A program made the translations under genes and the position numbers. 6,551 bases of DNA. It comes from Candidatus Njordarchaeota archaeon. Its GTDB lineage: Archaea; Asgardarchaeota; Njordarchaeia; Njordarchaeales; Njordarchaeaceae. The first letter of the stretch is position 1; each line of letters begins with the position of its first letter. Shown one piece after another: positions 5,188 through 6,551 of the stretch. The stretch lies in contig JAHKLG010000077.1 of assembly GCA_029856625.1 (NCBI GenBank), positions 1 through 6,551 of the forward strand, written 5' to 3'. The notes beneath the pieces are model-generated. The model had not been told where the DNA came from, did no database searches, and saw nothing but the letters and a program-made list of their open reading frames with translations.

Positions 5188-6516
5188 TTAAGTTTTTTCT
5201 CGCCTTTTGCCGAATCTTATCCTAGCTGTCAGGATTTTTTCAGAGCTATAGAATCTAGCTGCTATTTGAAATGATACTAGAGTCTCTATTATTAGCGCGA
5301 CCATACCTAGAATAACTGGCAGGTAAGTCTTGTTCATTATGAAGTATGGAGTTACCATTGGGTTACTGAATGGTATTACTAAGAGGATATAAATCCAAGG
5401 GCCGATGGTTCCGAAGGATACGGCGAACATTGAGAAGAAAGCAATAAGGGTAATTGGTAAGATGAGGATCCCTGTTAATGATTGCGCGGATCTAACATCC
5501 TCAGCAAATGCGGCGAGTATCGTTACCATGGATAATGTGGATAATAGGGAAAGGAATAAGGAGATCGTTAAGAGGAGATAGCCAATAGCATCTATTCCAA
5601 GGCCTATAGCCTCTAGGGGTACCTGCTCTATAGGCATTGACTCGGTTATTGAGGACATGTAATATTGGAAGCCAAGCATATAACCTATAGTACCTACGAG
5701 AGATACTATGAGGGAGCCCGTTAATTTCCCTAACAAGATCGTTGATCTATTAACTGGTAATGATAGTAAGGTTTCTAGGGTTTTTTGCTCTTTTTCTGAG
5801 GCAACAGATATAGCAGCGAACTGGATAGCCATCATTAATAGAATCATCATAGCTATGGGAATCATGAATGCTTGAAAACTAAGAATGGAAGCGATTGCGC
5901 TGGGGGAGATATTTCTTAAGATCTTGCCCTTGTAAATGGTATTTTGAATTGGCAAAATGGGATTCTCTATAAATACTGGGTTAATATTAGGATTAGAGCT
6001 TAGCATTACTATGTAAGAGATTGTTTTTCTTAATACATCAATGAATATCTGTACCTTACCCTCAACGCTACTAGCGGCGAAGGAGATATCTCTCATACCA
6101 ATATAAACCTCAACAACAGTAGGAGTCTGATTATTTATGCACTCTGTAAAGTTCTCCGGGATGACTATGACTGCTTGAACAGTTCTATTCTCTGATAAGA
6201 ACCTTGGTATATCCTCTCTTTTAGTAACTCCTGACTCATTAACGAAGACTATGGTAATATTGTATTGTTGAAGAGCTACCTTGAATTCCACGGATCCAAT
6301 TATCTGGTCAGCCATAGACCCTTCATCAAGGTTAAGAATACCAAGAGTGGCTTCTTCATAGGATTTTTCCATGGCACTACTCATTATTCCCTTCATCGCA
6401 ATGCCCATAATAGGGAACATTATAAGGGGGATAAGAATCATTCCGAGGAATAATCTTGGATCCCTAAATATCTCCCTTAGCTCTTTCTTGATGATGTTTA
6501 CTAAAGCGCTAGGCAT
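5188..6516 (-). CDS. ABC-2 type transporter permease (NatB-like)
   Basis: This is the membrane subunit of an ABC exporter, 442 residues. Residues 1-21 are a cytoplasmic amphipathic lead (NIIKKELREIFRDPRLF) typical of ABC-2 permeases. TM1 is about 22-44. A large extracellular domain spans about 45-205 with sequons at 86, 93, 109, 122, 129 and 202. Five or six more membrane segments follow (about 211-235, 262-283, 308-335, 346-368, 372-388, 397-420). The diagnostic cytoplasmic motif SEKEQKTLETLLSLPVNRSTILLGK (240-264) corresponds to the E-K/R-E-x-G-T-L-E-x-L-L-x-x-P motif of this family, with Gln-Lys where Gly is common. The ATG at 6516 has a full GGAGGTGAT at 6522-6530 and overlaps the stop of an upstream ATPase-like frame by 8 bases, so the two are one operon read leftward. 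The large outer domain is as in NatB/YhfE-like exporters. The substrate (sodium, peptide, drug or polymer) cannot be told from the sequence. Confidence 0.92.
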   Translation of the reverse strand: MPSALVNIIKKELREIFRDPRLFLGMILIPLIMFPIMGIAMKGIMSSAMEKSYEEATLGILNLDEGSMADQIIGSVEFKVALQQYNITIVFVNESGVTKREDIPRFLSENRTVQAVIVIPENFTECINNQTPTVVEVYIGMRDISFAASSVEGKVQIFIDVLRKTISYIVMLSSNPNINPVFIENPILPIQNTIYKGKILRNISPSAIASILSFQAFMIPIAMMILLMMAIQFAAISVASEKEQKTLETLLSLPVNRSTILLGKLTGSLIVSLVGTIGYMLGFQYYMSSITESMPIEQVPLEAIGLGIDAIGYLLLTISLFLSLLSTLSMVTILAAFAEDVRSAQSLTGILILPITLIAFFSMFAVSFGTIGPWIYILLVIPFSNPMVTPYFIMNKTYLPVILGMVALIIETLVSFQIAARFYSSEKILTARIRFGKRREKT

Positions 6517-6551
6517 GGACCATCACCTCCTTCACGAAGACCTCTTCTAGA
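6509..6551 (-). CDS. C-terminal end of an ABC transporter ATP-binding protein (partial)
   Basis: The frame ending in TAG at 6509-6511 reads LEEVFVKEVMVHA, the last 13 codons in the window. LE(E/D)VF is the common closing motif of ABC-2-type ATPases (NatA, DrrA, CcmA families), and such an ATPase is the expected partner of the permease that follows. The stop overlaps the permease ATG by 8 bases (ATGCCTAG), and the permease Shine-Dalgarno lies inside this frame. All catalytic motifs are beyond the right edge. The call rests on a short motif plus gene order. Confidence 0.72.
   Translation of the reverse strand, partial: LEEVFVKEVMVHA
6522..6530 (-). promoter_or_regulatory. Strong Shine-Dalgarno for the permease, inside the ATPase end
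   Basis: The minus strand reads GGAGGTGAT, the full archaeal anti-16S complement, five bases before the ATG at 6516. It rules out the out-of-frame ATG at 6523 as the start and suggests efficient re-initiation after the ATPase stop. Confidence 0.65.

Noticed and set aside
1..6551. CRISPR array or transposase remnants
   Set aside because: No regularly spaced direct repeats and no transposase motifs were found on either strand.

Overview
The window looks like chromosomal DNA from a hyperthermophilic crenarchaeon, most likely of the Desulfurococcales/Thermoprotei type. This is inferred, not proven. The DNA is AT-rich. Arginine is coded almost entirely by AGA/AGG and isoleucine often by ATA. Starts are preceded by GGTG/GGAGGTGAT-type Shine-Dalgarno sequences that fit the archaeal 16S 3' end. 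Upstream regions hold A/T-rich TATA-like boxes instead of bacterial -35/-10 pairs. Intrinsic stops look like bare T-runs without strong hairpins. An ADP-forming acetyl-CoA synthetase alpha subunit, typical of archaeal fermentative energy metabolism, supports this.

Layout from left to right. (1) 1-1386, minus: a long exported protein of unknown function, cut by the left edge. It has a signal peptide, a calcium-loop-like motif and a CARDB/NEW3-like beta domain. (2) 1511-2911, minus: the alpha subunit of ADP-forming acetate-CoA ligase, with its active-site histidine, and with no beta subunit nearby. (3) 2912-3248: a 337-base gap without a credible gene. (4) 3249-4013, minus: a short MscS-type mechanosensitive channel. 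(5) 4014-4203: a divergent promoter region. (6) 4204-4916, plus: an overlapping two-gene MNT nucleotidyltransferase / HEPN ribonuclease cassette, the only plus-strand genes here. (7) 4917-5187: a convergent intergenic region. (8) 5188-6516, minus: an ABC-2 type (NatB-like) permease. (9) 6509-6551, minus: the last 13 codons of what is most likely its ATP-binding partner, overlapping the permease start by 8 bases.

The genes do not form one pathway. The permease and ATPase form one translationally coupled unit. MNT and HEPN form another and read as a type VII toxin-antitoxin module placed between housekeeping or transport genes. acdA, mscS and the exported protein each appear to have their own promoter. 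The pieces most worth a second look are the uncharacterised exported protein, the MNT-HEPN pair (which lacks the tyrosine site modified in the best-studied system), and the stranded acdA. No CRISPR array, insertion sequence, tRNA or rRNA was seen.
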